From assembly GCA_028023455.1 (NCBI GenBank), contig JAQFVV010006199.1:6026972-6090971 (forward strand): a stretch of 64,000 bases of DNA, given 5' to 3'. This stretch comes from Epiperipatus broadwayi. Its lineage: Eukaryota > Onychophora > Udeonychophora > Euonychophora > Peripatidae. Numbering within the stretch: position 1 is the stretch's first letter; every line of letters begins with the position of its first letter. A model generated the notes under the pieces. The model saw only the letters and a program-made list of their open reading frames with translations, was not told the origin of the DNA and did no database searches. Below, in pieces: positions 21,445 to 34,743 of this stretch. A program made the translations under genes and the position numbers.

Positions 21445-24400
21445 GAAATAACACACATTTATAGACATGCATGCTAACTATGAAGAAAAAGGCTCATAAT
21501 GCAATATTAAACAAATATCACATATTATGAACAAATCTTTATGTAATTTTATGCATATATATATAATTAACAATAAATACTGTGCTTTCAATAAATGTAA
21601 ATGCAGAAAAGATAATTTTTCCATACACCATTTATGTCACTATGCCATTCTCCTTATCAGAAACCCCAGAAAATGTAAAACAATCATTTAATTCTAAAGT
21701 CTTGGGTTTTTTAAAGGTAACTAGTCTGACAAGTAATGTTAATAAGAATGAATTTTATGCTAACATTGAATGTAAATATGGTTTCTTTCAGAACATTAAA
21801 TTCCCATGATAGAGTTCACCTATTCATTTTAACAAACCTTATGAAGTAATAATCCTTGAATATATAATTAACAGTATATATAATAACATCTAATAATGAT
21901 TTGAAATTCAACATTTTTAATATTGTTTGTCTAACTAGCCATCTTCATAAGAACTGAGATTGTAGATGTAAAAATCATTTTATGTTTTTTAGTTTCTGAC
22001 ATTAAGGATGGCACATTAATAATATAAATGTCACACTTGCTCATACATACATATATATATATATTGTAATAGTAAATTTCTATCAGTTGGATAGATTTGA
22101 ACATGGATATATATAATACATAATGATCTATTTAAAGATATGTGTACCATAAATTTTGATTCAAATAAATATAAAAATTGAATGGTTAATAAAATTTAAA
22201 TAAAAAATATTTCATTCTAATATATAATATTAACCAATGTGATGATGATAATTTATAATTTAACAATACAGATACTCTTAAAAGTACTTTGTTTTTCAGT
22301 TTCAATGAATAAGAAACTCAAAGTTGCCAAACCTTAAAAGAAAGCTTACTCTTGGGAAAATTTAAAAAAAAAAAAGATCTTCATCAATTATTATTATCAT
22401 CCCTGCATGCCTTCCCAGTGGATTGCATGATTTTTCAGGAATGTGGATATTAACTAGCATACTCATGTAAAGAACATAATATTTGGATTGAATTACAAAC
22501 ACAATCTAAATGGATTAATAAAAAATGTAACAATTTATTAATAATGAATAAAACTGTTGTGTATGTATTCCTAATGATTAACATACACAAAATATTAAAT
22601 AACATAGTAGTAAAAGATATTTTAAATTTAATAGTATTTATAATGATAAGATTTTACCACATTAAATATTGAAACAGTCATAAAACATGAATTTTCAGAT
22701 ACCAAAATGCTTTAAATATTTTACTGTTGCCTTCATTAATTTCTCCAATGATGGTGATTCTTTTCCTTGAATACTGGTGATGATAGTAAGTGCCACAGCA
22801 TTAATCACATTGTATAAATTATATTATTACTAGGTCTTAGGTAGTTTAAATAGCATTTTTCCTTTTACCCTTCATGACATTATAGAGGCATTGCACAGAC
22901 TGGGTTTGCAAACTTCAACTGCAGTTTCTTGATCTGATTGCATTTTCCAGTTTGTTTTGATTGATGTGTTGTTGTTTGCCTAGCTGTACATAGTAGAAAT
23001 TCTGCTACTGGATAAAGTCATCATACTGGCTGTTAAGACTGGAATATTGAAAAATACTTTTAAAAAAATAGTCAATAAATGGAAAAAGAGTTTCAATCAA
23101 TGGTTATTGAACTCATCACCATGGATCACTGCAACACTTCTCCAAAAGTAGACTGTATTGGAATGCAAAGCAATATGGAATCAGAATGCTAGACTTTTGA
23201 AATTAGAATAATGCCTAATTGCTTGTTTCAGACCTATTTATACCTATTTAATGTTGTTCAAATTATCAGCTAGGGAAAATCTAACCTTTGTATCATTACA
23301 ACAATATATTTTTTTTGAAAAACACCCTCTTTATTGTCTTCAAAAGATGTTGTGGATCATAAATTCTATGTACATTATATCATGACTTTATACATAAACA
23401 CAGATGAATCTGCAAAATATATCATTTATATATGTCACCCATGAAAATTTTTATATCAACATATATATAATTATAAATAATAATTGTAAATATATATATG
23501 CAATGTGTATTATAAGAGAAAAGAGGTAACTGGTGGCATGAAGGCAAAGCAAGAATCAGCAAATATAGATAATTGGAATCTGATGATTTATTAGCAACAT
23601 GCCTTATGTGGGTATTGAGTGTAACTTGATGCTGATTGGTCTTATTGTAACTTTCAGACATATGTGATATTGTAATATAATTTTCCAGCTAACTATATTA
23701 ATTATGCAATGCTCACTATATTATTTAGCATAACCTCATAAAAAATGCCTTTTCAGAGTATTGATATATTTCCCTATGCATAACCTAACCTTAAATAAAT
23801 GGTAAATGTTAGCTTTTTATTTTACAACTAATGCTGAATATCACCTTTAGAATAAAAGGCTATACTGAAGGCTTGATTTTAACATTTCTAAAGTCTTCCC
23901 GTTGTTGCTTCTTGTTCCAGCTAGTATAATGTACAGACTTTGAGAATGATGATTGCACTCATTAAATACTCTTAAGCAATTAATCATGGAGGGGAAAAAT
24001 GTATATATATATGAAAATAAAACTTGGCTAGTTTAACAAATTTACCAACATATATATTAATGCAAACTAATAAAAAAAATTATTGTAATTTATATTATAG
24101 TTATATATTGTTTTGCCATCTCCCCATAATCTTCTCTTATTTCATTCTATTACAAATGACAATTCAACTGTGGACCCAATGATGCTTGAGTTCTAGTAGT
24201 CAGTATACAAAAAAGTCACATAACTTGAATCTCAAATATAACTATGCCTGAAAAAGAAAAGAAAATTTTGGTGCGTAATTAATCTTAAAAAAAATAAATT
24301 ACTGTGAAATTTGTGACAAGAGTATTGTTGATGATTTATTCATTAAATTATAGTTGATTATAAATTATAAAAATAGTAATGTTAAACTATATGTAAAAGA

Positions 24401-25676
24401 GTTTATATGTAAAATAGAACAGAAAAGCAAATTAGGATTTTTGGAGATTGGATTAAGCTGTACTTTTAGTATTGATAATGGATTGGAAATTTTGTCATTG
24501 GCTTGAGGTTGTAATGAGTAGCTTCATGGAATGTTCTCTCTCAATCTTATAGCAACTCACTTTCAAGTTTGTATATTTCCAGTTGTTTTTCATTGATAGT
24601 TAACTTAGACCTGTGCTATGAACCACAGCATCTCGGTCTCAAAGAAAGGGAGCAAGGCTTTGTAAAGATTTTTTCATTATTATTTCTATTTAGGATTGTA
24701 AATAGTTTGTAGTGATTAAATTGAGATAGTTTTCTTGGTGTGCATTATGTACTTATATTCTGGTGGTGGTATTTTTTATCTATATCAAGATTGTAGATCT
24801 CTATTCATCCTTTTGCTGTCAGATGCTGGTCAGATCTCTCAGAAAAGGTTTTGGTAAATGGTTTCTTATATGAATTTTTTTTTTTTGTTCGAACATGTAA
24901 CCTGTTTCACTAAAAGACAATGTAGAAGTAGAATATTCCTAGGAAAATTTGCAACAAATCTTGTGTTCATCCAAAGTCATTTCTGTCTTAGCCTGTATCA
25001 ACTTAACTAAAAATTATTATATAACTATACCCTATTTAGTGATCTTCAGCAATTTGTATCCTCTATTTTGATTTATAGTCAATTATTTGTAATAATAATT
25101 GTAAAAAAAATTTTTTTTGCCAGTCATTTTGTAAGATTGATGACATCATAGTATAGTGACTTTATATCATCTGAAAGAAAAATCATATCAGTCATGCTAA
25201 AATTATACAGTACAGAGTTTATTCATTACACATAATACAGTATACAATATTGATTTTCAAATTAAAATATGATTGATGTACAGTACCTTATTTAGTATTC
25301 ATTCAGTGCACTTGCAAAACAATCAATACATTCATTAATGACATATCCAAAGTAAAGTATAATGACTATAAAAAAAGGTTCTTCATTTAGCAGAATAAGT
25401 AATCAAAAGCCGAGTTTGATGATATACAATAATCAAATATATTAAAATGTGTACATTAGCTTAAAAACTGTATTTCACTCACTTTTATAAGTTAAAATTC
25501 TCACTAATGGTATTTTTACTTATAGCAAAAAGTACATCATTATACAATAATTGTAAAAAATAATTACTGTAATTGCAAGTTATTTTGGGAAACAAAAAGT
25601 AGCTTCAGTATATTATACAATCCAAGTCACTAAATGTGAATATAAAATTTTATTTCCTGTATGAAATTTGTTTAAT
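21445..25676. other. Gene-free A+T-rich stretch
   Basis: No recognisable gene. A 75-codon frame at 21582-21809 and a 79-codon frame at 23422-23661 (minus) have no family features. Short (AT)n tracts lie near 22055 and 24002. Confidence 0.5.
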
Positions 25677-26380
25677 TTTAAATCATAATATCATAATTTG
25701 TTTCAAGATACCCAAGCCAAAAGGAGGCATTATTACAAATGTAAAAGTATAAAGTATTGAAAAAATAAATACAAATTTCATTCAACATAAAATTAAAAAT
25801 AATTTTTAGTTATATACTACATTATTAATAATTAATTTTAAATTGGATATTATATTAGCTAAAATATTCAGTCAACTAATTTTGAATTAAAACTTTTCAT
25901 CCAAATTAAAATTGCTTTCAGTAATAAAAAAACAGGAGGAAAAAAATTGATTTTATGAATTATATAATGAATAATCTATTTTATGTGATCAAAAATTACT
26001 AATTCTAAGTTAAAAAACTACATTAACTTGCTAGATTTTAAATCATAATTTAGTGATTTGTTTCAAAGATGTGCAAGATAATAGTGACATTATACTAAAC
26101 TTAAAAAATTATAGTAGTGAAAAAAAAAATTCCATTTCAGCATAAAATAAAAATAAATTTTCATCATATATTATTAATAATTAATTTTAAATTGTGTAAT
26201 GTCATATATTATCTAAAATATTCAGCCAAGCAATTTTTAGTTAAAATCTTTATGACTACTAATTTCAGTCAAATCAAAACTACTTATTATCATAAATGTA
26301 TTTTTGACTTTTAAAAACATGGAAGAAGAGAGTTGATTTTAAGCATTATGTATTTAATAATAAATTTTATATAATCAAAA
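25677..26380. repeat. Old tandem duplication, about 360-bp period
   Basis: About 25677-26000 and 26037-26380 align along their length: both begin AATCATAAT...TTTGTTTCAA, share ATTATTAATAATTAATTTTA, then AAAATATTCAG and a GGAGGAAA/GGAAGAAG segment before TTGATTTTA. They are diverged by many substitutions and indels, so the duplication is old. No coding content. Confidence 0.65.
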
Positions 26381-26559
26381 TGCAATACGAATAAATTAAA
26401 GAAGTTTCATGCTTTTAATTTTTATTTAAATGGGCCATATTTTTGCTAATACAATGTACTGTATTAGATATATTAGAAGCCATTTCAAGTAAATGGCTAT
26501 CATGTAAGATAAAATTTAACATTTTATGCCATAAAAATGACCACAGGTTGGGTATTTAT

Positions 26560-27020
26560 ATTTATATTGGATCATTTCTATCATGTAATATAAGTATTAA
26601 ATGTCTTTAGGGAAATTTAACTTTATTTAAATATTCCAAATATATTCAACTGTTAGTAAAAGCACAAGGGTTAGTATATATGCATTGTTTCAAGAGATAT
26701 TATTCTCCCCTCTTTTTCAGGTATTTTTGGCCTGACCAGTGACAGTACTAGCATGGGATTTGAACTTGGACCCTTAGATTTTTGAGTATTGAATTTTAAG
26801 ATAATGCTCTAACCAACTGAGCCATCATACCAAAGGTAACAGTCAGTAGAAATTTCATATACTTATTTATGAGATTCTTCCTGATTTCTTTCCTTTTTCC
26901 TAAGAGCAAAATTGATTAGTGGCTTTTATACATTATGTATAGTCACACTAGGTTGACTTATAGAATTGTTTGCCATTGTCTGGTAAGCAACTTCTTTAAA
27001 ATTTTCTTTTTATGTACCCT
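26560..27020. repeat. Old segmental duplication, unit 1 (partner 28286-28740)
   Basis: The order of shared blocks is the same in both units: a TTGGA-C/T-ATTTC segment, TTTAAATATT...CAAATA-ATTCA, a tRNA-like SINE relic on the minus strand, a GTAGAAATTT-ATA segment, then TAGAATT-TTTG-CATTGTC. The units lie about 1.72 kb apart. Divergence is high. Confidence 0.6.
26738..26835 (-). repeat. tRNA-derived SINE head or tRNA relic
   Basis: On the minus strand, GGTATGATGGCTCAGTTGG and then TTAGAGC form a tRNA D-arm with A box. About 50 bases further on AGTTCAAATCC is a good B box. The anticodon region is A+T-rich and does not fold into a normal stem, and the acceptor ends do not pair, so it is not a working tRNA gene. 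A more decayed copy lies in the duplicated unit near 28450-28550. A Pol III-type SINE is the most likely origin. Confidence 0.6.
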
Positions 27021-28285
27021 TTTTTCTCTAACCAATATTTTTGTTTTTTTTTTTTTTCCAATTGAACATATATTCATTGGTACATACATGGTCTGCTGCC
27101 TTAGACACATCTCCTTTCTCTTTTCTAATTTTCAGGGTAATATTCTTGCAAGTGCTTTTCAATGTAACAATTGTTTTCACCAATATGCATTTTTTCACAT
27201 TCACATGGTATTTCATAGATGCAGTTTTTTTCTTTTCAGCATTTCAAGCTTAGGCTTTATAGATATTAGAAATTCTTTGTAGGGTGGCATGGCTCTGAAA
27301 AACTTCTGATATTATTCTGATGGCAGATTTTCCTTAATTTGGCTGCTATTTATTGTATGGGTACAGTACAATACAAATATTTTTTTTCTTTTGATAGTTC
27401 TTTTTGTTATCTATAAATTATATCCAGGGATATCCATATATATTCTAAGCATTTTGTTTAAAAATTATGTTAGTAATAAATAAATTGTTCAATTCACAAA
27501 AGTTTAGGAGTCGTTCTTTGGTTTTATTTCTATTTCTAGCTATATATACATAAATTGGTTTATTTCTTGCAGTTTGATATAGTGTATAATTATTAATTAT
27601 TAGTATAATTATAATACTACATCTGCACATTTATAAAGCATTAAGAAAAATAATCAAAACAAGGAGAAAGAAAGCAAGATAAAATAGTTATAAGAATTAA
27701 GGTTTTTTTAAAAAAACTTGTCTATGCATAGGTCTACCAAATTATATTTTTTATAATGAATAAGAAAAAAGGTTAAAAATCAAGAATTTTAGCTTAAGAT
27801 CTATTATATCTGCATTTTAGGAACTTTAAAAGATGTGATTAAATATGTTTTTATAATGAAAAATATCAACAATTTTAATAAAGAAGTTTTCTATATTTTT
27901 TTAACATTTAATTTTCAATATTAAGACTTTCCTTAGTAATCAAAGTATGACAAATAGAGACACTAATCAATTAAATCTTTTGTTCAATCTAAAATTTTGA
28001 AATAGGTAATTTGTTAATGTAATTATCAATAACTTATTCTTGAAAATATCTTATGCATGAGCAAATATTAGATAATTTATATATGACAATAATGTGTAAA
28101 AAGATTATTCATTATAGAAATTGTGAAGAGAAGGATGAAGTGAATTGGAAAATACTACAAGGAAAGAAGGGTTTTATAAAAATATATACTGGAAAGAACT
28201 GTAAAAATAAAAAAAAAAGTGATAGAGATAAAAGAAATCAGTAGACAAATTTAAGAAAAGTATTGATTGCAAAATATATATATAT

Positions 28286-28740
28286 ATTGGACTATTTCCA
28301 TATTTATTTTTAATGATTATAATGTTTTAGAAAAATTCAAACTTTGTTTAAATATTATTTCAAATACATTCAGCTAATTGTTAATAACAATGCACAGATT
28401 CATGTAAAAGTAACATTCTGAGTAGAATTATTCTTTTATCCTCTTCAAGTGTTGCTGGCTTGATCAGAGATAGCACTAGCATAGGAGTTGAACTGGTGGC
28501 TTTGAAATTCTTGAAATATAAATCTCTAACTAACTAGGTATTTTGTCAAAAGTAGCAATTTGTAGAAATTTTATACATTAATCTATGAGAATTCTTTAAA
28601 TGTGTCTATTTTTTAAGGTTAATGAGTGATTTCTAAATATTATGGATTATCTTATTAGATTGAATCATAGAATTATTTGTCATTGTCATGTGAATAGATC
28701 TTTTAATTTTTTCTCTTTTTACTTTTCTGTTCAATATCCT
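28286..28740. repeat. Old segmental duplication, unit 2
   Basis: This is the partner of 26560-27020. It includes a decayed minus-strand tRNA-like relic at about 28450-28550 (the D-arm and B-box regions are still alignable: AACTAACTAG and GGAGTTGAAC). The 1.27 kb between the units (27021-28285) holds no recognisable gene. Confidence 0.55.
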
Positions 28741-31201
28741 TATCTTGGATTACATGGTCTGATTTATTTTTTTTACTATTGGATAGGATTTGCATAGAAA
28801 AAGATATTATCATAATACATTTACAAATGTATATACATGTATGTGTATACGCAGATTTATAAACCAAAACTATAATTGAAAATATATTGCATAATATTGG
28901 CAGATTGCGGTGACACTTATAGTATAAAATATAATGAGAGGAAAAGACAACATTTTTCTTAGTAGTTTATTTATTTAACAGGAATTGTTCCTGATGTAGG
29001 TTAGTGTAAACAGATCCAGTAATCAAAATGTAGCATTACTATTAAGCAACTCTTGCAACATATATAATTTGCACACATATATATTTGAAATGTGTGCATT
29101 ATAAAATTGTAAATACATTCTTCATTTTTTGTCTCTTTCATATGCTACAATAATTAAAATTAAGTTTAATTTGAAAAAAAAAATTACTAAGTAGAGGAAA
29201 GAGAAAATTATTCTAATTTTCATTATTATTATTTTTTAACCTCAATTTAACTTGACTTTAATTTCTAATACAATAAATTTTATATGGTTTTAAAAAATAA
29301 AAAATCTGAACTTAATGTATGTTTGTTTATTTAATTTATAGTGATTCTTGAAAGATTTATGCAAAATGAAATTTCTTAAGTTCTAATCTGTTCCTTTTTA
29401 CCATAAGAATCAGGGAAGATTTTTTACTTTCTAAAGAGGTTTTCGAATTAATTAATTATTTCAAACGATAGTCTATTAAAAAAAAGAAAAACTTTTTAAA
29501 AAATTGTGTCTTAAAAAGTTTCGTTCAAAGCAGGAAATGACTAAAATATATTTTTTTTTAGTGTAGGTTTATTCACAATCATTTACGTATTAACTATAAT
29601 TATCAAAAGTGTTTAAGAGTTTTTCTAAAATCATTTTTGAGTTTGACGAAGAGCAATTATTCAAAGTACTTAAAAATTCTAAAAGCAAAACAAACATCTT
29701 GGCTGTTTTTGTAAAATAAAATAAAAAACTTTTTTACAAATTAAACATTAATTTTAATTACTTTTGATATTATTTATTATAAGAATGCAGAGAAAAAGCA
29801 GAAAATATGAAATTGTTCTCTGCCACAAACGTAATGTATATTATGCGTTAGGATAACAATAATAACAAATCAGTACAGTATTTATGCATTGATATATAAT
29901 TGCATATACAGTATATATGTTTTTTTGCCTGAAGTCACATTGAAATAACTAGACATACGTTCTTTTAGTAATTGGGTTAATCGCTTTGTTTATGTGTATA
30001 TGTATCATGATATCATTAGTAATACTAATAATATAGCATCAGTTATTCAAGATATAAAATAGTGTTCAGCTACTCAAGTAATAGGCTCTTTAGAACAACA
30101 TCTTTATTTACTTGTAAAAAATGCAATATTTTTTCTTTCAACTAGAAATTGATTCAGAAATCTTTAGTTCTTGAGATTACTAATTTTTTTCACTATTATT
30201 TAAGCATTCTGAGGATATATATATATTATCATTTAATATAATTCAATTTTCCAGGAGCTGTTGTAAACCTAGTTTTAAAAAAAGACATATATTGAAAAAA
30301 AAACATTTAGTCCAGCTCAATTAGAATTTTTTTAGATATTGGTACATAACAATCAACGCAATATATTTTAATATTATGTAGTATTGATTAGTTAATGGCA
30401 ATTATTTACAGAACTTATTCTTCAACAGTATAGTCACAAATCCCAGAAAAAGGAAACTTTTATTTCTTGTTGAAAAGTATTATTACATCAGTATTATTAA
30501 AAATATTTTTTCTTCCCAGGCGCCATATTGAATTTTTAAAAAAACTGACCTGAGATATAATTTTCATAATAATTTCAGTTTAATAATGTTAGAGCAAAGA
30601 ACTTTACATTGATAGAAACTAGAAAAACTAAGGAAAACAATAAATCTAAAACAAATAGTAATAACCATTTAAAAAATAAGGAAAAAATAAATTTCAACAT
30701 CTGACAATTATTAGTTTATTGTTTGTTCATAATTTCTAATTTATCATTAACTAAGTTTAAATTACATCTTCATTAATAATTTCTTTATTCCTCACACAAT
30801 TCTCTTTCAAACCATATATAATACTTCTTACCTGAGATAAACAATAGCTTCAGAATCTCCAAATCAAGTCACATATAAATTCTTCATTTTTATCTTGTAC
30901 CCCAAAAGTTACCAAATCTCAAAGGTATCTATAACAAAAAGATTCATCCTACTAAAAGATATAAAACAAATCATTTCCAGAAAATGGATATGGATTTGTC
31001 ATCATAGCAAATGCTTTCTTGTCTATCTAAAACTAGAAATTATAGGCTTCACTGATAAAATGAGTTTCATCTCTTCATTTTATATTTTTTGTGTACATCA
31101 GTGATGTTTATATTTTTTATGCACACCAGTAATGCTATCTTGTTATATTTATTATCCCACATAGATATAATTTATTTGCATATAGTTCATTTGTTAACTA
31201 A
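28741..31201. other. Gene-free A+T-rich stretch
   Basis: No recognisable gene on either strand; open frames are short and unsupported. The last bases (ACTAACTAT) form the left flank and 4-bp target duplication of the LTR element at 31206. Confidence 0.5.
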
Positions 31202-31565
31202 CTATTGTAATGTTTATTTATATACGTTACAAATATATTGGCATTGGGTAAAAAAAAAAACTAAAAGATAAAAGTGGATTTAAAATTTTGTTGAGTAATT
31301 TTTTTTAAAAAAAAAAAAACGTACAATGAGGGTTGAATTATTCTTCTTATTTTTTTTTTATGTGATTAGTAATAAAAGTAATTGGAGAGATCAAAAGAAT
31401 TCCAAAAGCAAGTAAAAAAGATAAGCTGAAAGTAGAAATACTCAAATTAATTAAAGATGGCCGAAAACTTGAAGAAAATAAAGACTTTATTACATAAAAT
31501 TTATAAAGACTGGATAAGATTAAAAAGGCATGGTACTAGCATGCGCAGAAGTCCTGAAAACTGGA

Positions 31566-31574
31566 TATAAAAAG
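31566..31574 (+). promoter_or_regulatory. TATA box of LTR promoter
   Basis: TATAAAAAG within a locally G-rich stretch (followed by GGGGG) is conserved in the second LTR near 33703 and in the diverged solo LTR (TATAAAAGG on the minus strand near 58585). Transcription would start about 25-30 bases downstream, near 31600. Confidence 0.7.
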
Positions 31575-31623
31575 GGGGGATCCGGTTGAAGGAACGTCTT
31601 GCTCGTTTTGTTTCTCTAGTTGG

Positions 31624-31650
31624 TCTTGGATAACATTAATATATCCAAGA
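31624..31650 (+). other. Leader stem-loop in LTR
   Basis: TCTTGGATA (31624-31632) is the exact complement of TATCCAAGA (31642-31650). It lies about 55 bases downstream of the TATA box, so inside the predicted 5' end of the RNA. The solo LTR has a different hairpin, TGGATT/AATCCA, at the same place (58510-58525). Confidence 0.6.
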
Positions 31651-32596
31651 TCGCTCTTCGCTGAAGGAATTCGGCATGTCGCAGTGAACCGGAGCCTCTG
31701 AAGACATCGGACCTAATGATGTACACCAGGAAAAGCCTTCATGACCGACTGGGGAAATGGACCACAAGATCAAGCAATAACCAAAAGGCCGAGCTCATTA
31801 TAACCAAAAAACTATGCATAGTTATCTACTACTGAATTCATGAAACTTACCGGTAAGAATAATTATCCTGATTGTGACAAAGTTAACTATTTAAAACTAC
31901 TCGTAAAAATATACGTATAAAAGAATTCCGATAGTGACTTTAATTTTTCTATATGAGAGACTCTTATTTAACCAAGAACTTTTTGTTTATTTTAACTGAT
32001 ATTTATATTTTCTGGATATTTCCCACCTGAATTAAATGTGTTCTCTCCAAGGTATTAATTAGCTACTTAACATGAAGTATTTTAGTTTGTCAAAATTAAA
32101 AATATTTCTAATATCAATTCTCATTTGTGCGTTATTAATAATAGTTATTATTTTTTATTATTAAATTTATTTTTAGTGTAATAAGATTTAAACATAAGTT
32201 ACCTTTGTCAATATGTTCAATATGCCCAGGACTAATAATCTTAAAAAAATTAATTCTCATTACGGTATGATGTAATACCGATTAGTTTAAAAGCATTTTT
32301 TTTCTATTTAAGTTTTACCTTTAGTTATTTGACTTAGATCTTATAATTATTACCTTACGGGCTACAATATGTTTGATGCAGTCTCTAACGATTCTGGCAC
32401 CCTCAAGTAGAAATTAAAAACTGTTTCTGCTCACGATTGTACTCGGTAATAGTTCTAGGCCGAAGTTGATCAGGAAAAATAGCTGTGTTGAGAATAGAAA
32501 TACAACTTTCTTTTTTCTTTTGATACAGCTTGATCAACTCACGCTCAAATATAAATTTGAGGCGTATAGTGGCCTAGTAATATGAAAAACGTTATA

Positions 32597-33341
32597 ATGG
32601 CGACCCAACTCGGGCTTCGATTTAACAACTACAACCTGAGATGAGTTGTAATGATAAAGAACATTACAATGATGACTCAAAGAAACTCACAGCCGGAAAA
32701 TAAATTATGATTTTTTTGAAAAAAGAAAAAAATTATAAAAAAAAAACTAACTAATTAAACCCTGATTATTAAAATATGAAAGAAGATATTTTTTTAATAT
32801 GACTTCCAGAAAGAAAAAATATATATGTATATTTTTTTATATATGTTTAAAAACACGATCGTGGCTGATGTAGACGTAAGTCACAAGTATTTGACCGGGT
32901 AGGCGGTTACTGAAGAGGGGAATAACATAGCTCCAAGTCCTTATCCGCAGTATATGAACATAAGACCGTCTTTAAATGCTTGTCAGACTATTTCTAGCAG
33001 AGATCCCAATAAAGGGGAAGGCGGATCAAGTTGGACCAAGTTGCCACGAGCCTGTAAGACTCAGAATGATGAGCAACGCTCGTTTGTGCTTATAACTTGG
33101 GCTTCTTATCATTAATATTACACTAAAGCGGATAGGACACAGATGAATGTTGAAATATTTTCCATTCCCGCCGTGTTAGACCTAAAAGTGGGCGTTAAAG
33201 CCGAACGTCACTTGTGAATGAGTCTACACAATATATCAGCACGCTACTACAGAAAAAAAAATACGAATATGAATTTAAAAACTTAAGAATAAAATTAGTG
33301 TAAACCCCTATTTTATTCTCATCTCCTGGCACTGGTGGTAT
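32597..33341 (+). other. Interior of compact LTR element, non-coding
   Basis: It begins with the primer-binding site and contains no open frame worth annotating. Several stretches (32860-33240) have a balanced base composition unlike the flanks. No convincing polypurine tract precedes the 3' LTR; the last bases are CTGGTGGTAT. Confidence 0.6.
32598..32616 (+). promoter_or_regulatory. Primer-binding site
   Basis: TGGCGACCCAACTCGGGCT starts one base after the LTR end. The first 18 bases agree with the giant-LTR element's site at 15 positions. The complement ends in GGGTCGCCA, as a tRNA 3' end would. The priming tRNA was not identified. Confidence 0.75.
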
Positions 33342-34739
33342 TGTAACGTTTATTTATATACGTTACAAATATATTGGCATTGGGTAAAAAAAAACTAAAA
33401 GATAAAAGTGGATTTAAAATTTTGTTGAGTAATTTTTTTTTTAAAAAAAAAAACGTACAATGAGGGTTGAATTATTCTTCTTATTTTTTTTTTTATGTGA
33501 TTAGTAATAAAAGTAATTGGAGAGAACAAAAGAATTCCAAAAGCAAGTAAAAAAGGTAAGCTGAAAGTAGAAATACTCAAATTAATTAAAGATGGCCGAA
33601 AACTTGAAGAAAATAAAGACTTTATTACATAAAATTTATAAAGACTGGATAAGATTAAAAAGGCATGGTACTAGCATGCGCAGAAGTCCTGAAAACTGGA
33701 TATAAAAAGGAGGGATCCGGTTGAAGGAACGTCTTGTTCGTTTTGTTTCTCTAGTTGGTCTTGGATAACATTAATATATCCAAGATCGCTCTTCACTGAA
33801 GGAATTCGGCATGTCGCAGTGAACCGAGCCTCTGAAGACATCGGACCTAATGATGTACACCAGGAAAAGCCTTCGTGACCGACTGGGGAAATGGACCACA
33901 AGATCAAGCAATAACCAAAAGGCCGAGCTCATTATAACCAAAAAACTATGCATAGTTATCTACTACTGAATTCATGAAACTTACCGGTAAGAATAATTAT
34001 CCTGATTGTGACAAAGTTAACTATTTAAAACTACTCATAAAAATATACGTATAAAAGAATCCCGATAGTGACTTTAATTTTTCTATATGAGAGACTCTTA
34101 TTTAACCAAGAACTTTTTGTTTATTTTAACTGATATTTATATTTTCTGGATATTTCCCACCTGAATTAAATGTGTTCTCTCCAAGGTATTAATTAGCTAC
34201 TTAACATGAAGTATTTTAGTTTGTCAAAATTAAAAATATTTCTAATATCAATTCTCATTTGTGCGTTATTAATAATAGTTATTGTTTTTTATTATTAAAT
34301 TTATTTTTAGTGTAATAAGATTTAAACGTAAGTTACCTTTGCCAATATGTTTCAATACGCCCAGGACTAATAATCTTAAAAAAATTAATTCTCATTACGG
34401 TATGATGTAATACCGATTAGTTTAAAAGCATTTTTTTTCTATTTAAGTTTTACCTTTAGTTATTTGACTTAGATCGTATAATTATTACCTTACGGGCTAC
34501 AATATGTTTGACGCAGTCTCAGTGGGTCTAACGACTCTGGCGCCCTCAAGTAGAAATTAAAAACTGGTTCTGCTCACGATTGTACTCGGTAATAGTTCTA
34601 GGCCGAAGTTGATCAGGAAAAATAGCTGTGTTGAGAATAGAAATACAACTTTCTTTTTTCTTTTGATACAGCTTGATCAACTCACGCTCAAATATAAATT
34701 TGAGGCGTATAGTGGCCTAGTAATACGAAAAACGTTATA
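33342..34739 (+). repeat. 3' LTR of compact element
   Basis: It matches 31206-32596 with scattered differences, the clearest being a 10-base insertion near 34520. It ends CGTTATA, followed by the target duplication CTAT at 34740-34743. Confidence 0.85.
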
Positions 34740-34743
34740 CTAT

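Larger units (their letters stand above)
31206..32596 (+). repeat. 5' LTR of compact element
   Basis: It carries a TATA box (31566-31574) preceded by an NRF1-like half site, CATGCGCA (about 31540-31547). A perfect 9-bp stem-loop (31624-31650) lies in the predicted transcript leader. Its first bases carry one C-to-T change (TGTAATG) relative to the other LTR. Confidence 0.85.
31206..34739 (+). mobile_element. Compact non-autonomous LTR retrotransposon (TRIM/LARD-like)
   Basis: Two near-identical LTRs (31206-32596 and 33342-34739) flank only 745 bp. The LTRs start TGTAA-C/T-G and end CGTTATA, almost perfect short inverted ends. The 4-bp target duplication CTAT is at 31202-31205 and 34740-34743. 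A primer-binding site follows the first LTR by one base. The interior has no open frame of any length and is less A+T-rich than its surroundings, with long non-coding stretches that may be structural or packaging sequence. With no gag or pol it must be mobilised in trans. A solo LTR of the same family is at 57624-58965. Confidence 0.87.

Noticed and set aside
26738-26835. Functional tRNA gene
   Set aside because: A and B boxes are good, but the anticodon and acceptor stems do not pair; a SINE head or relic is more likely.
33671-33953. Short minus-strand frames in the compact LTR
   Set aside because: They lie across the LTR promoter and leader, are not shared by the diverged solo LTR, and match no family.
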